DNA from: an uncultured Flavobacteriales bacterium
GTDB lineage: Bacteria > Bacteroidota > Bacteroidia > Flavobacteriales_G > Salibacteraceae
Assembly (NCBI GenBank): GCA_937899835.1
Contig: CALCCE010000266.1
Location: 1 to 64,000 of the forward strand
Length of the DNA stretch: 64,000 bases
Reading direction: 5' to 3'
The notes under the pieces were generated by a model. The model did no database searches and was not told where the DNA came from. It worked only from the letters and a program-made list of their open reading frames with translations. Position numbers and translations under genes: made by a program. Position 1 is the first letter of the stretch. Every line of letters begins with the position of its first letter. Positions 1 to 8,019 of this stretch are shown here, in pieces.

Positions 1-1244
1 CGAAACAGAAACAAGAAAATTACCAGACTTGCGGGGCGCCAATCTTTCCACTGCAAGTGCAGTACCAGTGCCAACACGCCAAAAACCGGAAGGCACCAGA
101 GCAGGGCAGTGTGTTGCCGGATCAATTCATCTCCGCCGGCCCAAGGCAAGGCCAACAGCACCAATACGCCAATGCCCAGAGCGACTGTGAGCCCATGATT
201 GGCCCATTTTACCAGTTGGGGAGCCCTTTCGCGAAAGGTGAGCCACATCCATGTGAAAAGGGAAAGTAAGAAAGGAAAAAACAGGTAGAGGTAGCGGTTT
301 TTGGTACCGGGTGAAAGCCAGTAGAGCCAAAGGTTGGCCGCCAGAAAGAGCACTGAATAGCGCAACCAGTCGTTTTGCCAAAGCGTTTTGCCGGTGCCTT
401 TGCGAAAGAACAGTACCAGCAGCAACGACCAGGGCAAAAGTACCTGCAGCACTTGCAATGGAAAACTCACCAGGTGTTGCACCGTTTCCAGCAAGGGCGT
501 TTCCGCTCCGGTTTTGTGCGAAGCTTCGTTCACCAGGTTGGTGAGGTAGGGCCACGGGTCGTTGAGGTTGGCGTATTGTTGGAAGTAGAGCAACAGCAGC
601 CCAAAAGAGAGCCCAAGGCCAACAAAATGGGCAGGCGCAAACAGGGCCTTCCATTGCCGGTGATACAGCAGCAGCGCCAACAGAGTGAAACCTTGCAAGG
701 GCAGGCTGGACAGGCCTTTGGTCAACAAGCCCACCGTCATTAAGGCATACGAACCGAGGTAGAGCAACCACCACTGCCTTCGGTGAAAAAAGTGAAAGAT
801 ACAGGCCACCTGCAGGTAGCTCACCAAGGCATAGAAAAGATCGATCTCTCCGGAGTTCACCGCACCGTAGAACAACAGGTCGCCCGTGCAGAGCAAAAAG
901 ACCGCCGACCATCGGGCAATGGTTTCGCCCAAATACTTTCGGGTAAAAAGGTAATGTGCCCCGGCCAACAGCAGTAGCGAAAGCAAGCCCGGCAAGCGGG
1001 TTACCCATTCGTTGGTGGAGCCGGTGAGCCGGTAAAAGCTGGCCAACACCCAATTGAAGACCGGAGGTTTGTTGTAGTAAGGTTCTCCGTGGATGGTGGG
1101 CACCGTCCATTGATCTTGCAACACCATCTCAAGGGCAACAATGGCCCGGCGAGGTTCTTCAGCCCGAAGCTCCAACACGTTGTTGGTCCCAAAAAATGCC
1201 CAGAGAACCAAAAAAAACGCAAATGCTGGAACCAGTTGGCGCAT
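1..1244 (-). CDS. ArnT-like GT39 family integral membrane glycosyltransferase, 3' end missing (off window)
   Basis: The reading frame is open from an ATG at 1244 leftwards to position 1 without a stop, so the 3' end lies outside the window. About 414 residues are visible. The N-terminus is a hydrophobic segment (MRQLVPAFAFFLVLWAFFG), followed by an acidic loop with LRAEEPRRA and then HGEPYYNKPPVFNW. This is the first periplasmic loop of the PMT_2/ArnT family, where the Glu/Asp near the first membrane helix is catalytic in relatives. Many Leu/Phe-rich membrane segments follow, with a GTKNRYLYLFFPF motif near residue 340. Family knowledge: these enzymes move a sugar from a polyprenyl-phosphate donor to lipid A, protein or another lipid on the outer face of the inner membrane. 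Acceptor and sugar cannot be told from sequence. A reading frame of 327 codons at 127-1110 on the same strand is only a shadow in another frame. Confidence 0.85.
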   Translation of the reverse strand, partial: MRQLVPAFAFFLVLWAFFGTNNVLELRAEEPRRAIVALEMVLQDQWTVPTIHGEPYYNKPPVFNWVLASFYRLTGSTNEWVTRLPGLLSLLLLAGAHYLFTRKYLGETIARWSAVFLLCTGDLLFYGAVNSGEIDLFYALVSYLQVACIFHFFHRRQWWLLYLGSYALMTVGLLTKGLSSLPLQGFTLLALLLYHRQWKALFAPAHFVGLGLSFGLLLLYFQQYANLNDPWPYLTNLVNEASHKTGAETPLLETVQHLVSFPLQVLQVLLPWSLLLVLFFRKGTGKTLWQNDWLRYSVLFLAANLWLYWLSPGTKNRYLYLFFPFLLSLFTWMWLTFRERAPQLVKWANHGLTVALGIGVLVLLALPWAGGDELIRQHTALLWCLPVFGVLALVLHLQWKDWRPASLVIFLFLF

Positions 1245-1283
1245 AGTGAAGAATGAGCCACAAAAGTGTGGTTTTTATTTTGA

Positions 1284-1905
1284 TTGTTGCCCTATGCACT
1301 TCTGGTTGGAAGCCGGATCGCTTGTACTGCAAAGTGTTGCAGGAATAGATCGGCGTGCAACGGTATTTTTTCGGTGGGGTAGTTGCACCATTTTTTCGAT
1401 TTGAAAAAGTGTTGCGTAAGGTCAGGTTTACGCAACGTCTCCCCAATGATCGGACTGGGCAACCGTTTTTTGCTTGGTAACGAAGCGTTGCACACTTGAT
1501 AAGGCATGCAACGTTTCCCGTGTTGCGAACAGGGCAACAGGTTTCGTTCGGATTTTAATGTTGCATGAATGGGCCGGCGTGCAACGGTGGGTAGCACAGG
1601 TCACTGTTTTTTTAGAGTCGTAAGCGTTGCACGAAGAAATACCGTGCAACGTCTCCCAATTGATTAAATAAGGCAACAGTTTACGCTTGGTAACCAAGCG
1701 TTGCACGATCAATAAGGCCTGCAACGTTTCCCAAGCTGCAAACAGGGCAACAGGTTTCGTTCGGGTTTTAATGTTGCACGAATAGGTCGGCGTGCAACGG
1801 TATTTGGCCGGTGGGGTAGTGCACCGTTTATTCGATTTGTCAAAGTGTTGCGTAAAGTCAGGTCTACGCAACGTCTCCCTTTCAATGCGGTAGGGCAACA
1901 AGAAA
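1284..1905. repeat. Hairpin repeat array A (eight GTTGC/GCAAC stem-loops)
   Basis: This intergenic stretch holds at least eight short inverted repeats whose arms are GTTGCA(C) / (G)TGCAAC or GTTGCGTA / TACGCAAC: about 1336-1361, 1411-1436, 1486-1513, 1560-1585, 1625-1651, 1698-1726, 1773-1798 and 1847-1872. Arms are often followed by GTTTCCC or GTCTCCC and spaced by GGGCAAC. Larger direct repeats are superimposed: 1343-1443 resembles 1780-1879 and 1472-1589 resembles 1685-1802, so the array grew by duplication of composite units. Minus-strand open frames here repeat peptide blocks and are by-products of the repeats. Function is unknown. Confidence 0.85.
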
Positions 1906-1962
1906 AAAATTGGAGTATAAACTACCGAAGGTGAGTATCCAAGCCTTATTCTCCTGCTTCAC

Positions 1963-2739
1963 TCAAACGCGCTTTAGCGGGTTGGCTTCCGGAAATAGAA
2001 TTTCATCTTCAGTTTCCTCCAGGTATTCCATGTTTTTTTTGAACAGCCGAAACATAGATCGGTTGAGGTGTTTGCTCCAAGCGTCAGAACCTTGCTGGTA
2101 ATTTTGAAAGAGCGCTATGGCATAGGCCATCATCTCTTCTGGTAAAAAGCCCGTCTTTTGACCGTGCCATCCCTGATGCGTGTTGTCGCGCCATTGCCGA
2201 AAATTCCAAATCGAGTTGGCCATAAAAATGCCAAAACCAAATACCACACCATGCAAATCAGCCAGGTATTCGTTGGGTTCATCGATGCGTTCTTCTTCTA
2301 CCATTTTCAGGTGAGAAAGCTCATACACCAAGGTCGTCAGCAATAGCGGGGTATTGGAAAGCTGATCGATTTCAAGATCAATTTGATAGTGACCAACGGT
2401 AGGCTCTTCGCAGAAACCGAGTGCAAAATCTTGTTCTAAAGCAGCTTCGTGATGAATTGTTACTCCCGACTTTAAGAGTTCTTGTGTCGAATAGCCAAAA
2501 AAGGCAAGGTCGATCTTCCTTGATTTAACAGAAAGTACTTCGCTGGCCTTATCCAACAGATAATGTGCATCAGCCGCAGTGCCGTCAAATTTTCGGTCGA
2601 AAAAGTTCGAAGTGGGTTCAAGAATGGGAACCGACTTTAGAAAAGAAGCACCGTACTCCTTTTCGAACCAAAGCAAAGCTTCCTCGATCCATTGGCGGTC
2701 TTCGGGTGTGACGCTCGGTCGGATTTTACGGGAAAACAT
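1963..2739 (-). CDS. Hypothetical zincin-like protein with a degenerate metal motif
   Basis: 258 residues from an ATG at 2739, no signal peptide. The central part reads LVYELSHLKMVEEERI followed by NEYLADLHGVVFGFGIFMANS. This is the layout of a short zinc-metallopeptidase-like family in Bacteroidota in which HELxH is followed by an acidic segment and a conserved GxGxFxANS helix. Here the first His of HExxH is a Tyr (YELSH), while the Glu and second His remain. From family knowledge, loss of the first zinc ligand should abolish or alter metal binding, so this may be a pseudoenzyme; that is inference. The gene is bracketed by the two hairpin arrays. A TATCTTTG box lies upstream at 2777-2784, with no clear -33 element. 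Function not recognised. Confidence 0.65.
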   Translation of the reverse strand: MFSRKIRPSVTPEDRQWIEEALLWFEKEYGASFLKSVPILEPTSNFFDRKFDGTAADAHYLLDKASEVLSVKSRKIDLAFFGYSTQELLKSGVTIHHEAALEQDFALGFCEEPTVGHYQIDLEIDQLSNTPLLLTTLVYELSHLKMVEEERIDEPNEYLADLHGVVFGFGIFMANSIWNFRQWRDNTHQGWHGQKTGFLPEEMMAYAIALFQNYQQGSDAWSKHLNRSMFRLFKKNMEYLEETEDEILFPEANPLKRV

Positions 2740-2776
2740 GAAATGGAAAATTGGGGCTAAAAAAACTTGATGAACT

Positions 2777-2784
2777 CAAAGATA
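2777..2784 (-). promoter_or_regulatory. Candidate TAnnTTTG -7 box for the zincin-like gene
   Basis: On the minus strand this reads TATCTTTG, an exact match to the Bacteroidota -7 consensus TAnnTTTG, 37 nt before the ATG at 2739. I see no TTG at the expected -33 distance, so the call rests on one box only. Confidence 0.4.
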
Positions 2785-2875
2785 AGTAGTGGGAAGCAGT
2801 TAATAGTCCTCCCATATTTCCATATCAACCACATTCGGTCGCGAAGGACAATGCGGGTAAAGCAAAAATTAAAAA

Positions 2876-3010
2876 GCGTTGCATAGAAAAAAGTCATGCA
2901 ACGTTTCCCTTCTACCGAATAGGGCAACAAAGTTTTACCGCGCAACCGCGTGTTGCGTAACCCCATCGGTACGCAACACTTTTCGCAATCGGAACAGGCC
3001 AACACCATTT
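2876..3010. repeat. Hairpin repeat array B (same family as array A)
   Basis: Two clear hairpins of the same family as the 1284-1905 array: GCGTTGCAT...ATGCAACG at about 2876-2903, followed by GTTTCCC, and GTTGCGTA...TACGCAAC at 2952-2977. GGGCAAC occurs at 2931-2938 and an additional inward CGCAAC/GTTGCG pair at 2941-2957. Together with array A it brackets the zincin-like gene. The sequence between 2785 and 2875 shows nothing else recognisable. Confidence 0.75.
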
Positions 3011-3041
3011 TCTGCTGCAAATGCTGTTGGCCAATGGGTAT

Positions 3042-3070
3042 AAAAAAAGCGCACCCCATCGAATGCGCCT
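3042..3070 (-). terminator. Intrinsic terminator of the S9 peptidase gene
   Basis: On the minus strand a GCGCAT...GTGCGC stem with a 7-8 nt loop is followed by seven T residues, starting about 24 nt after the stop codon of the gene at 3092-5071. Confidence 0.75.
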
Positions 3071-3091
3071 TCTACAACAGTTTCTTTTCAC

Positions 3092-5071
3092 TTACCGTGA
3101 AGCAGTAGCTTGCTCTGCTGCTGCCGCTTTGCCGAGGTGTTCGTTGAGGAACTCTTCCATGGCCCGGTAAAACTTGAATCGGTTCTCTTCATTGCGGAAG
3201 CCGTGGCCTTCCTCGGGTTCTACCAAGTACTGCACGTTTACGCCACGATACTTCATGGCCGCTACCATCTGATCCGATTCGTCCACATTCACCCGAGGAT
3301 CTTTCGCTCCTTGAGCGATGAGTAAGGGAGCGGTGATCTTATCGGCATGAAAGACGGGAGACGTGGCCGTCATCCGAACACTATCGGCAGTGTCAGCCGG
3401 GTTGCCCACCATGTCGTGGAGTTTGGGAAGGTAGGGTTTCCAATACGGCGGAATGGTGGCCATAAACGTAAACAGGTTGGATACGCCAACGTAGTCGATG
3501 CCACAGGCGTAGAGTTCGGGCTCTTTGGTCAAGCCAGCCAGGGTAGCGTAGCCCCCATAAGAACCACCGAAAATGGCGATACGGTTGGGATCGGCGATGC
3601 CTTGATCAACCAACCATTGGGTCCCGTCAGTTACATCGTCCTGCATTTTGAGGCCCCACTCTTTGAAAGAAGCCTCCCAAAAGTTACGGCCGTAGCCCGT
3701 GCTTCCTCTGAAATTCATTTGCAAAACAGCATAGCCCCGGTTGGCCAAAAATTGGCACGTGGGATCGTAGCCCCAAAAGTCACGGGCCCAGGGCCCACCG
3801 TGTACATTTACCACCACCGGCAGGTTTTTGGCTTCTTGTCCTCTGGGCACAGTGAGGTAACCGTGTATCGTGAGCCCATCGCGGCTTTGGTAAGAAATGC
3901 ATTGCATCTCGGCCATGTTGTCTTCATTGAGCCAGGGAGCCACTTCCTCAATCATGGTCAGCTTGCCCTCGGGCTTGTTGTAGGTATAATAAGCGCCCAT
4001 CGACCGATCGCTATAGGTGCGAACGATAAAATTTTCTTCCGCTTTGTCGCTGCTGGAAATTCCAATTTCATAGCCCGGTAGCTTTTCTTCCAGGTCTTTG
4101 AACATGGCCTCGGTTTCAGCATCCAAAAATTTGCGCTCCCGCTTGTCTTTGGTCCAGCTGATGGTGGTGAGCACCTTGCGTTTGTTGGAAAAGTACAGGC
4201 CGCTGACATCCACTTCGTCGTGCTCAAACAGCACCTCTATTTCTTTGCCAGTTTCAGGGTCGAATTTCACGATCGCCGACTTGTCGCGCCCCAGGTTCGA
4301 GGAGGCATACAGCTGTTGGTTGTCGAAAGTGAAAAAGAGGGGCGCCATGCTTTCCTTGTACGAAGTGGTAAGCATCTCCTGAAAAGGTTCGTCTTCGCTT
4401 TTGCGATAAAGGATGCTATTGTCCAAGCCGTTAGAGGCCATAGCAATACGCACCTTGCCGTCGTGGTCGGTTTGCCAGCCTACAATGTTGCCGGGGTTTT
4501 CGTACACCATTTCCATTTCACCGGTCACGATGTTCATCCGGTAAGGATCAAAAACCATGGGGTTGCGCTTGTTCATGCCCACCAAAATGATTTCATCTTG
4601 GTTTTCCAGGTCATCGATGATGTTGGTGCGCACGCCCTCAAAACGGGTCAGCTCTTTAAAGTTGTTGCCGTCAATGTCTACGGCAAACAAGGCAAAATTT
4701 TCATCGCCTCCAAAGTCTTTGCTATACACCAGCCGGGTGTTGTTGGCCCAAAAGTAGTAGGCAATGTCCCGGTCGGCTACTTCGGTTACTTGCTGGGCCG
4801 AAGCTTCACCTACCGCTTGCACAAATACGTTCATGCGTTTTTCGCCCGTCTCGTTGTTCACCGGTGCCATAAAGGCGAAGTGTTGGCCGTCTGGCGAAAT
4901 GGTGTACCGGGTCTTTTCCGGGTTTTTGAAAAAATCTTCTAATGGTATGGTTGGAATCTCTGCCATGGAGGTATCCGAATTATCGGCAGGCTGTGGGGCA
5001 CCGCCACAAGAAAAGAGAAGGAAAGTGAAGGCAATACTGCTCCAGCTAACCCATTTGGTTTTAAGGTTCAT
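3092..5071 (-). CDS. S9 family (prolyl oligopeptidase-like) serine peptidase, lipoprotein
   Basis: 659 residues from the ATG at 5071 (the codon before it is TTG, so the longer start is less likely). An N-terminal hydrophobic segment ends in a lipobox (LLFSCGG), predicting attachment to the envelope by a lipid anchor. The middle part is a seven-bladed-propeller-type N-terminal domain of the dipeptidyl/acylaminoacyl-peptidase sort. The C-terminal third is an alpha/beta hydrolase domain. It shows GGSYGG (nucleophile Ser near residue 505), QGAKDPRVN (Asp near 593) and EEGHGF (His near 623), the complete catalytic triad in the usual order. Length and architecture match family S9C/S9 peptidases. 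Expected role: hydrolysis of short peptides in the periplasm or at the surface. It ends at a strong terminator, and two GTTCnAAAnnGAAC palindromes lie 117-153 nt upstream of its start. Confidence 0.93.
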   Translation of the reverse strand: MNLKTKWVSWSSIAFTFLLFSCGGAPQPADNSDTSMAEIPTIPLEDFFKNPEKTRYTISPDGQHFAFMAPVNNETGEKRMNVFVQAVGEASAQQVTEVADRDIAYYFWANNTRLVYSKDFGGDENFALFAVDIDGNNFKELTRFEGVRTNIIDDLENQDEIILVGMNKRNPMVFDPYRMNIVTGEMEMVYENPGNIVGWQTDHDGKVRIAMASNGLDNSILYRKSEDEPFQEMLTTSYKESMAPLFFTFDNQQLYASSNLGRDKSAIVKFDPETGKEIEVLFEHDEVDVSGLYFSNKRKVLTTISWTKDKRERKFLDAETEAMFKDLEEKLPGYEIGISSSDKAEENFIVRTYSDRSMGAYYTYNKPEGKLTMIEEVAPWLNEDNMAEMQCISYQSRDGLTIHGYLTVPRGQEAKNLPVVVNVHGGPWARDFWGYDPTCQFLANRGYAVLQMNFRGSTGYGRNFWEASFKEWGLKMQDDVTDGTQWLVDQGIADPNRIAIFGGSYGGYATLAGLTKEPELYACGIDYVGVSNLFTFMATIPPYWKPYLPKLHDMVGNPADTADSVRMTATSPVFHADKITAPLLIAQGAKDPRVNVDESDQMVAAMKYRGVNVQYLVEPEEGHGFRNEENRFKFYRAMEEFLNEHLGKAAAAEQATASR

Positions 5072-5187
5072 CAATCAGCGTTATTAGTCGGGTTAGAAAT
5101 AGCTCCTTTCGGAGAAGGGCTAAATGTAGCTGAAAAACTTAGACAACAGCTAAATCGCTGAATAAAAGCAAATTGAAATTAACTTTT

Positions 5188-5224
5188 GTTCAAAATTGAA
5201 CACGAAAATTGTTCGAAAACGAAC
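5188..5224. promoter_or_regulatory. Two tandem 14-bp palindromes, candidate operator
   Basis: GTTCAAAATTGAAC (5188-5201) and GTTCGAAAACGAAC (5211-5224) are two perfect inverted repeats with the same GTTC/GAAC arms. Their centres are 23 nt apart, about two helical turns. They lie between the stop of the 5239-6168 gene and the start of the S9 peptidase gene. No T-tract follows either arm, so a protein-binding site is more likely than a terminator. Confidence 0.5.
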
Positions 5225-5238
5225 AGGGAGTCGGGGGA

Positions 5239-6168
5239 TTACTTTGTGGGTTCGGTTTCTTCCTTCCAAATCCTTTCGGTCACCGAAATGTTGTTTTTGA
5301 AATAGAACACTCCGCCCCAATCGTGGGTCACCTTGCGGTAAACATCAGTCCGCACGCCTTCGCGCTTGATTCTTCGGATGGTCACACTGTTTTCCCCCTG
5401 AATGGTTTCTTCGGTGATGCCTTCGGGGTAAGGGGTGCCGTCAGCCTGTACCAACACCGGATTTTCCTCCTTTTCGGGAGCCGATTCCTCCACCGGTCGC
5501 GACTCACTCACGGCCACTGTTTTGGCCTTTACCCGGACTTTGGGAGCAGTTGTTTCCACTTCTTTGGGCGCTGTTTCGGGAACCGTTGGCTGAGCCGGTT
5601 GCAACGGTTGTGATGGTTGACCAGCCTCAACTTTTGCGATGATCTCGTCTTCTTCCACTGGAGTTGGAGGTACCTCAGGCACTGTAGGTACTTGAGGCAC
5701 CTGAGGTATGGCTTGCCCCGAATCGTTGATGACTACCGCTTCCCCTTCGCGTGTTTCCAGGCTGCTGGGTAATTCCACATCAGATGCGGGCAACAGGTCG
5801 AACCCTTCTGCCCGCATTTCTTCCACCACCAACTCTTTGGCTTCTGCCCGGGTCAGTTCCGGATTTTCTTGCAGCTTGATGATGATGCGCAGGTCGGTGA
5901 TCTTGGCCAACGAAAAAGCATCGCCAGGCCGTTCGTCCAAAGCCAATTGGTATTGATCAATGGCCGGTGCGTATTGTTCCAGTCGAAACAAGCTGTCGGC
6001 ACGTGCCGTAGCGGTTTTGTATGGACGCTCTTTCGCTGCTTTAGCCGCCTTTTCTTTTTCGGCTTTTTCCAGCTGCTTCATGAAGCGCGTTTTCCGTTGG
6101 GCATGCGCATCGTGGGCCGAAAACAGCAGTACGAATAGCGAAAACAGGGCAAAAGTCGATCGAAGCAT
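5239..6168 (-). CDS. Secreted hypothetical protein with a TPR-like segment and Pro/Glu/Val-rich linker
   Basis: 309 residues if started at the ATG at 6168; an in-frame upstream start at 6183 would place the TAATTTTG promoter box inside the coding region. The N-terminus is a signal peptide ending HAQ. A Lys/Ala-rich helical stretch follows, then a TPR-like helix pair (RADSLFRLEQYAPAIDQYQL, then ALDERPGDAF), then a low-complexity Pro/Val/Glu linker from about residue 145 to 235. The C-terminal 75 residues look folded (EETIQGENSVTIRRIKREG and a DWGGVFYF motif). The overall plan recalls small TPR envelope proteins of Bacteroidota, but I recognise no function. It lies 59 nt downstream of fhs on the same strand. 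Confidence 0.7.
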   Translation of the reverse strand: MLRSTFALFSLFVLLFSAHDAHAQRKTRFMKQLEKAEKEKAAKAAKERPYKTATARADSLFRLEQYAPAIDQYQLALDERPGDAFSLAKITDLRIIIKLQENPELTRAEAKELVVEEMRAEGFDLLPASDVELPSSLETREGEAVVINDSGQAIPQVPQVPTVPEVPPTPVEEDEIIAKVEAGQPSQPLQPAQPTVPETAPKEVETTAPKVRVKAKTVAVSESRPVEESAPEKEENPVLVQADGTPYPEGITEETIQGENSVTIRRIKREGVRTDVYRKVTHDWGGVFYFKNNISVTERIWKEETEPTK

Positions 6169-6171
6169 AGG

Positions 6172-6179
6172 CAAAATTA
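6172..6179 (-). promoter_or_regulatory. TAATTTTG -7 box directly before the ATG at 6168
   Basis: Exact match to TAnnTTTG on the minus strand, ending 3 nt before the ATG at 6168. A TTTG lies 23 nt further upstream, longer than the usual 19-20 nt spacing. If used, the transcript would be leaderless. Confidence 0.45.
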
Positions 6180-6227
6180 GCAATAAAACGCCTCGCCTAA
6201 GCCAAAGATTGTGCCGTGGTCTATTGC

Positions 6228-7922
6228 TTACGAGAGTCCGCTGATCACTCCGTTGGCATCAATGTCAATGCCCTCGGCAGCAGGAACGGAAGGCAGTCCC
6301 GGCATGCGCAACATGGCGCCCGTGATCGGAATCAGAAAACCGGCACCGGCGGCAATTTCAATTTCCCGCACCGCCAGGCTAAAGCCACTCGGGCGGCCCA
6401 GCAATTTGGGATTGTCTGAGATGGAGTTCTGCGTTTTGGCCACACAAATCGGCAAGTGCTCCAAACCGAGTCGTTTGATTTTTCTCAGGTGCAGGTTGGC
6501 CTTGTCTTGAAAAACCACCCGGTCGGCACCATACACTTTGGTAGCGATGGCTTCGATCTTTTCTTTTACCGGCAAGTCCCAGTCATACACGGGTTGGTAG
6601 GGGCCTTCGCAGGCTTCAACAGCCGCCACTACTTCTTGAGCAAGTTCGGTGACACCATCACCGCCTTTGGCCCATCCATCGTTCAAGGCAACGCGAACGC
6701 CCATTTCACGGCAACGTGCTGCTACGGCTTCTACCTCTTCGTCGGTATCGGTATGGAAACGGTTGATGGCTACCACACCGGGTACCCCAAACTGTTGTAC
6801 GTTTTCGAGGTGTTTCTCCAAGTTGGCCATGCCTTTTTTCAAGGCGTCCACATTAGGCGTTTTCAATTCGTCGAGGGGCACACCGCCGTGGTATTTCAAA
6901 GCACGGATGGTAGCCACCACCACGATGGCGTGTGGCGACAAGCCGGAGTAGCCACATTTGATGTCGAGAAACTTCTCAGCTCCCAAATCGGCTCCGAAGC
7001 CTGCCTCGGTTACTACATAGTCAGAAAGCGAAAGGCCGGTTTTAGTGGCAATCACCGAGTTGGTACCTTGGGCAATGTTTGCAAAAGGACCCCCGTGAAT
7101 AATGGCCGGGTTCCCTTCCAGGGTCTGCACCAGGTTGGGTTTGATGGCATCCTTGAGCAATGCCGTCATAGCGCCTTCTGCTTTGAGGTCGCGGGCATAG
7201 ATCGCCTTGCGATCCCAGGTGTCTCCCACGTAGATGTTGCCAATCTTGGTTTTCAGGTCGGCCAGGTTATTGGCCAAACACAAGATGGCCATGATCTCCG
7301 AAGCCGCAGTAATGTTGAACCCGTCTTCACGGGGAATGCCGCCGGTGCGTCCGCCGAGGCCCACCACCAAGTCGCGCAGGGCACGATCGTTCATGTCCAT
7401 CACCCGTTTCCAAACTACCGACCGCGAGTCGATGCCGAGGCCGTGTTTTTTGTTTTGCAGGTTGTTGTCAATCAAGGCCGAAAGCAAGTTGTTGGCCTTC
7501 TCTACTGCTGAAAAATCACCGGTAAAGTGCAGGTTGATGTCTTCCATGGGCACCACCTGGGAGTAACCCCCTCCGGCAGCACCTCCTTTGATGCCGAAAA
7601 CCGGACCGAGGGATGGCTCACGCAGCACCACGGTGGTTTGTTTCCCAATTTTATTCAGGCCTTCCGTCAAACCAATGGAAGTGGTAGTCTTTCCTTCGCC
7701 CGAAGGCGTGGGTGTAATGGCTGTGACCAGAATTAGTTTGTTCTGTGCAATTTTATCCTCGTCGATCAGATCGAGGGGAATTTTCGCCTTGTGCTTTCCA
7801 TACAATTCGAGGTCGTCCTCGCCGATGTTTAGCTTGGCTGCAATGTCGCGTATGTGTTGTAAAGTCGCCTCTTGGGCGATCTCAATATCGGATTTGAACC
7901 GAGTAGCTTCCTGGGTACTCAT
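6228..7922 (-). CDS. fhs: Formate-tetrahydrofolate ligase
   Basis: 564 residues from the ATG at 7922 (MSTQEATRF), matching the family length of about 555-560. The frame stays open upstream to 8099, but that part overlaps the neighbouring gene and is not conserved in character. The ATP-binding P-loop TPTPSGEGKTTT is at residues 71-82, as in all FTHFS enzymes. Further family blocks include EPSLGPVFGIKGGAAGGGY and FADLGAEKFLDIKC-type segments and a C-terminal MPGLPSVPAAEGIDID. The enzyme makes 10-formyl-tetrahydrofolate from formate, THF and ATP in the cytosol, feeding purine and one-carbon metabolism. The region just upstream contains TTG-N21-TACATTTA on the minus strand, a near-consensus promoter, in the 97-nt gap to the previous gene. 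Confidence 0.98.
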   Translation of the reverse strand: MSTQEATRFKSDIEIAQEATLQHIRDIAAKLNIGEDDLELYGKHKAKIPLDLIDEDKIAQNKLILVTAITPTPSGEGKTTTSIGLTEGLNKIGKQTTVVLREPSLGPVFGIKGGAAGGGYSQVVPMEDINLHFTGDFSAVEKANNLLSALIDNNLQNKKHGLGIDSRSVVWKRVMDMNDRALRDLVVGLGGRTGGIPREDGFNITAASEIMAILCLANNLADLKTKIGNIYVGDTWDRKAIYARDLKAEGAMTALLKDAIKPNLVQTLEGNPAIIHGGPFANIAQGTNSVIATKTGLSLSDYVVTEAGFGADLGAEKFLDIKCGYSGLSPHAIVVVATIRALKYHGGVPLDELKTPNVDALKKGMANLEKHLENVQQFGVPGVVAINRFHTDTDEEVEAVAARCREMGVRVALNDGWAKGGDGVTELAQEVVAAVEACEGPYQPVYDWDLPVKEKIEAIATKVYGADRVVFQDKANLHLRKIKRLGLEHLPICVAKTQNSISDNPKLLGRPSGFSLAVREIEIAAGAGFLIPITGAMLRMPGLPSVPAAEGIDIDANGVISGLS

Positions 7923-8019
7923 GGTAGGTGTTTTGGATCTGGCATAAATGTAAAGCAAGTTGCTCCAATCCTCCAACAAAGTTTTTGGGGAAATACCAGA
8001 TGGAAAAGGGAATGCTAAG

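Noticed and set aside
127-1110. 327-codon minus-strand open frame at the left edge
   Set aside because: It overlaps the GT39-like frame, which has clear membrane segments and the HGEPYYNKPPVFNW motif; the 327-codon frame has no coherent protein features.
1428-1901. 157-codon open frame over hairpin array A
   Set aside because: Its repeated peptide blocks result from the DNA repeats; no signal, start context or family match.
1284-1905. CRISPR array
   Set aside because: Repeats are self-complementary, diverged and irregularly spaced, and no cas genes are in the window.
1284-1905. Integron attC sites
   Set aside because: Arms read GTTGCAC, not the GTTRRRY core, and no integrase or cassette structure is visible.
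5188-5224. Terminator of the 5239-6168 gene
   Set aside because: Stems are only five or six AT-rich pairs and no T-tract follows; a protein-binding site explains the twin symmetry better.
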